64,000 nucleotides of DNA, from the NCBI RefSeq assembly GCF_029910535.1, contig NZ_CP069362.1, positions 1,054,001 through 1,118,000 on the forward strand, read 5' to 3'. The DNA comes from Marinitoga aeolica. GTDB taxonomy: Bacteria > Thermotogota > Thermotogae > Petrotogales > Petrotogaceae. A program made the position numbers and the translations under genes. Shown one piece after another: positions 62,664 through 64,000 of the stretch (within the stretch, counting starts at the first letter, position 1; every line of letters starts with the position of its first letter). The notes under the pieces were generated by a model. That model did no database searches, had not been told where the DNA came from, and was given only the letters and a program-made list of their open reading frames with translations.

Positions 62664-62942
62664 TTAGGCATCTTCTCCTAAATATTCTTTAACTTTAACA
62701 TGTAATCTTGATTTTTTTCTTGATGCATTATTTCTATGAATAACACCTTTTTTAGCAGCTTTATCAATTACAGAAAATGCTGAATTTAATAAACCCATAA
62801 CTTCTTCTTTTTCTTTTTTTGCTTCAATAGCAGCTAATACTTTTTTGATTGAATTTTTAACTCTTGTCTTATAAGCTTTGTTTCTTAATCTTCTTTTTGC
62901 TGTTTGTCTTACTCTTTTTTTAGCTGATTTAACGTTTGGCAC
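62664..62942 (-). CDS. rpsT: 30S ribosomal protein S20
   Basis: 92 aa. Starts at GTG 62942 (AAGGAGG upstream). The basic N-terminus [20 protein letters not shown], the [10 protein letters not shown] helix and the C-terminal [19 protein letters not shown] are standard S20. It binds 16S rRNA during 30S assembly. Lies 31 bases downstream of metK on the same strand. Confidence 0.97.
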   Translation of the reverse strand: MPNVKSAKKRVRQTAKRRLRNKAYKTRVKNSIKKVLAAIEAKKEKEEVMGLLNSAFSVIDKAAKKGVIHRNNASRKKSRLHVKVKEYLGEDA

Positions 62943-62973
62943 TTTGATATTCCTCCTTTATATTATTATTTTA

Positions 62974-64000
62974 TTATAGTCCAAAAGCTGCTCTTAAATC
63001 GTTAACTCTATCAGTTCTTTCCCATGGGAATTCAACATCTGTTCTTCCAAAATGACCATAAGCAGCAGTTTTTTTGTAAATTGGTTTCAATAAGTCTAAA
63101 TTTTTAATGATTGCACCAGGTCTGAAATCGAACATTTCAGTTACTACATTGTATAATTTTTCTTCGTCTACTTTTGCAGTGCCTTTTGTGTCTATTAAAA
63201 TAGAAACTGGTTTTGCAACACCTATAGCATAACCTAATTGAATTAAAACTTCATCAGCTAAGCCAGCTGCAACGATATTTTTTGCAACATAACGTGCCAT
63301 ATAGTGAGCTGATCTGTCTACTTTTGTAGGGTCTTTTCCAGAGAAAGCTCCTCCTCCGTGTGGTACCCAACCGCCATATGTATCAACAATAATTTTTCTT
63401 CCTGTTAATCCTGTATCGGCATGTGGACCACCTAATACAAATCTTCCTGTTGGATTAACTAAAATTCTTGTATTGTTTGTTAAGAATTTTTCAGGAATAA
63501 TTGGTTTTATTACATGCTCGATTAAAGCTTCTCTAATTTCTTCAATAGTTACATCTGGTTCATGCTGTGTAGATATTAAAACTGTTTCTACTTCAACAGG
63601 TTTTCCGTTTTCATCATATTCAACAGTAACCTGTGTTTTTCCGTCTGGTCTTAAGAATTTTAATGTTCCATTTTTTCTAACTTCAGCAAGTCTATATGCT
63701 AATTTATGAGCTAAAACAATTGGTAAAGGCATCATTTCTGGAGTTTCGTTTGTAGCATAACCGAACATAATACCCTGGTCACCAGCACCTAATTTTTCAT
63801 ATGGATCTTCTTCTTTTATTTCTCCAGTTTTAGCTTCTAATGCTTTATCTACTCCCATAGCTATATCTGGTGATTGTTCGTCTATAGAAACCAATACTGC
63901 TGAAGTTTCACCATCAAAACCAAACTTTGCTCTTGTATATCCAATGTCCAATATTGTTTGTCTTACGATTTTTGGAATATCAACATATGCTTTTGTTGAT
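62974..64000 (-). CDS. metK: S-adenosylmethionine synthetase, 5' part outside window
   Basis: The frame is open to the window edge (342 codons visible), so the N-terminal ATP-binding part is missing. Motifs present: [30 protein letters not shown], the P-loop [19 protein letters not shown] and the C-terminal [14 protein letters not shown]. It forms SAM from methionine and ATP. Any SAM riboswitch upstream would lie outside this window. Confidence 0.97.
   Translation of the reverse strand, partial: STKAYVDIPKIVRQTILDIGYTRAKFGFDGETSAVLVSIDEQSPDIAMGVDKALEAKTGEIKEEDPYEKLGAGDQGIMFGYATNETPEMMPLPIVLAHKLAYRLAEVRKNGTLKFLRPDGKTQVTVEYDENGKPVEVETVLISTQHEPDVTIEEIREALIEHVIKPIIPEKFLTNNTRILVNPTGRFVLGGPHADTGLTGRKIIVDTYGGWVPHGGGAFSGKDPTKVDRSAHYMARYVAKNIVAAGLADEVLIQLGYAIGVAKPVSILIDTKGTAKVDEEKLYNVVTEMFDFRPGAIIKNLDLLKPIYKKTAAYGHFGRTDVEFPWERTDRVNDLRAAFGL

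Noticed and set aside
62974-64000. SAM riboswitch for metK
   Set aside because: The metK start and leader lie outside the window, so nothing can be said.

Overview
The window is very AT-rich bacterial chromosome. It most resembles a thermophilic or anaerobic member of the Thermotogota, Marinitoga/Petrotoga-like. That is an inference from gene content: a nadX-nadA-nadC NAD operon of the Thermotoga maritima kind, a TM287/288-type heterodimeric ABC exporter, pdxST, many HD-GYP and MCP sensors, and PF08011-type AAA/PD-(D/E)XK proteins. Species identity was not checked. Most genes have strong GGAGG or GAGGTGAT ribosome sites, TTGACA/TATAAT promoters and compact bidirectional terminators, which fixes most starts and transcription units.

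Layout. 1-4.3 kb: a chemoreceptor with an N-terminal H-NOX heme domain (cut by the window edge), tRNA-Pro(CGG), an adenosine-specific kinase and a Cache/GAF/HD-GYP protein with a probable homopolymer frameshift. 4.2-14.2 kb: peroxiredoxin, XRE regulator plus membrane partner, AAA/PD-(D/E)XK protein, ZIP and EamA transporters, orphan adenine methyltransferase, aldo/keto reductase, MFS protein and a secreted OB-fold protein behind a four-fold 11-bp operator. 14.6-19.2 kb (minus strand): pncB-like, pdxS, pdxT, a membrane protein and a phosphatase, preceded by ogt. 19.4-24.3 kb: a rearranged patch with a Clp-fold protease, an ATPase gene flanked by identical 45-bp repeats, a toxin-antitoxin pair, an MFS gene, gene relics and two copies of a long palindromic repeat whose third copy is at 14.3 kb. 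24.3-26.9 kb: nadX-nadA-nadC.

27-44.1 kb is a metal-resistance island. It holds a SmtB/CadC-type regulator and a Zn/Cd/Pb ATPase with three operators sharing TGAA-N6-TTCA, a CopB-type ATPase, a broken alkaline phosphatase, an RND exporter, and a large copper region: copA, copZ, csoR and a DUF1858-like protein, then a separate envelope operon (DUF302, four SHOCT-domain proteins, an RseC-like protein, a probable outer-membrane protein and a Met-rich repeat protein). Two CsoR-like G/C boxes sit in front of the two copper operons. The envelope operon also shares an 11-bp repeat operator with the OB-fold gene at 13.5 kb.

44.3-51.9 kb: a YtrA-like GntR/ABC operon, then a heterodimeric multidrug ABC exporter preceded by an elaborate leader: a small peptide ORF, mutually exclusive hairpins, a terminator and two more small ORFs. 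It looks like a translation-coupled attenuator analogous to the Bacillus bmrB leader. 52-64 kb: a second HD-GYP protein, a propeller-like secreted protein, MFS, trmB, a CZB-type chemoreceptor, a secreted purple-acid-phosphatase-like protein, rpsT and the 3' part of metK.

The most unusual items are the exporter leader, the palindromic repeat family with a compensating structured core, the ATPase between iteron repeats, the O2-type H-NOX chemoreceptor and the SHOCT/OB-fold copper envelope module with its shared operator.
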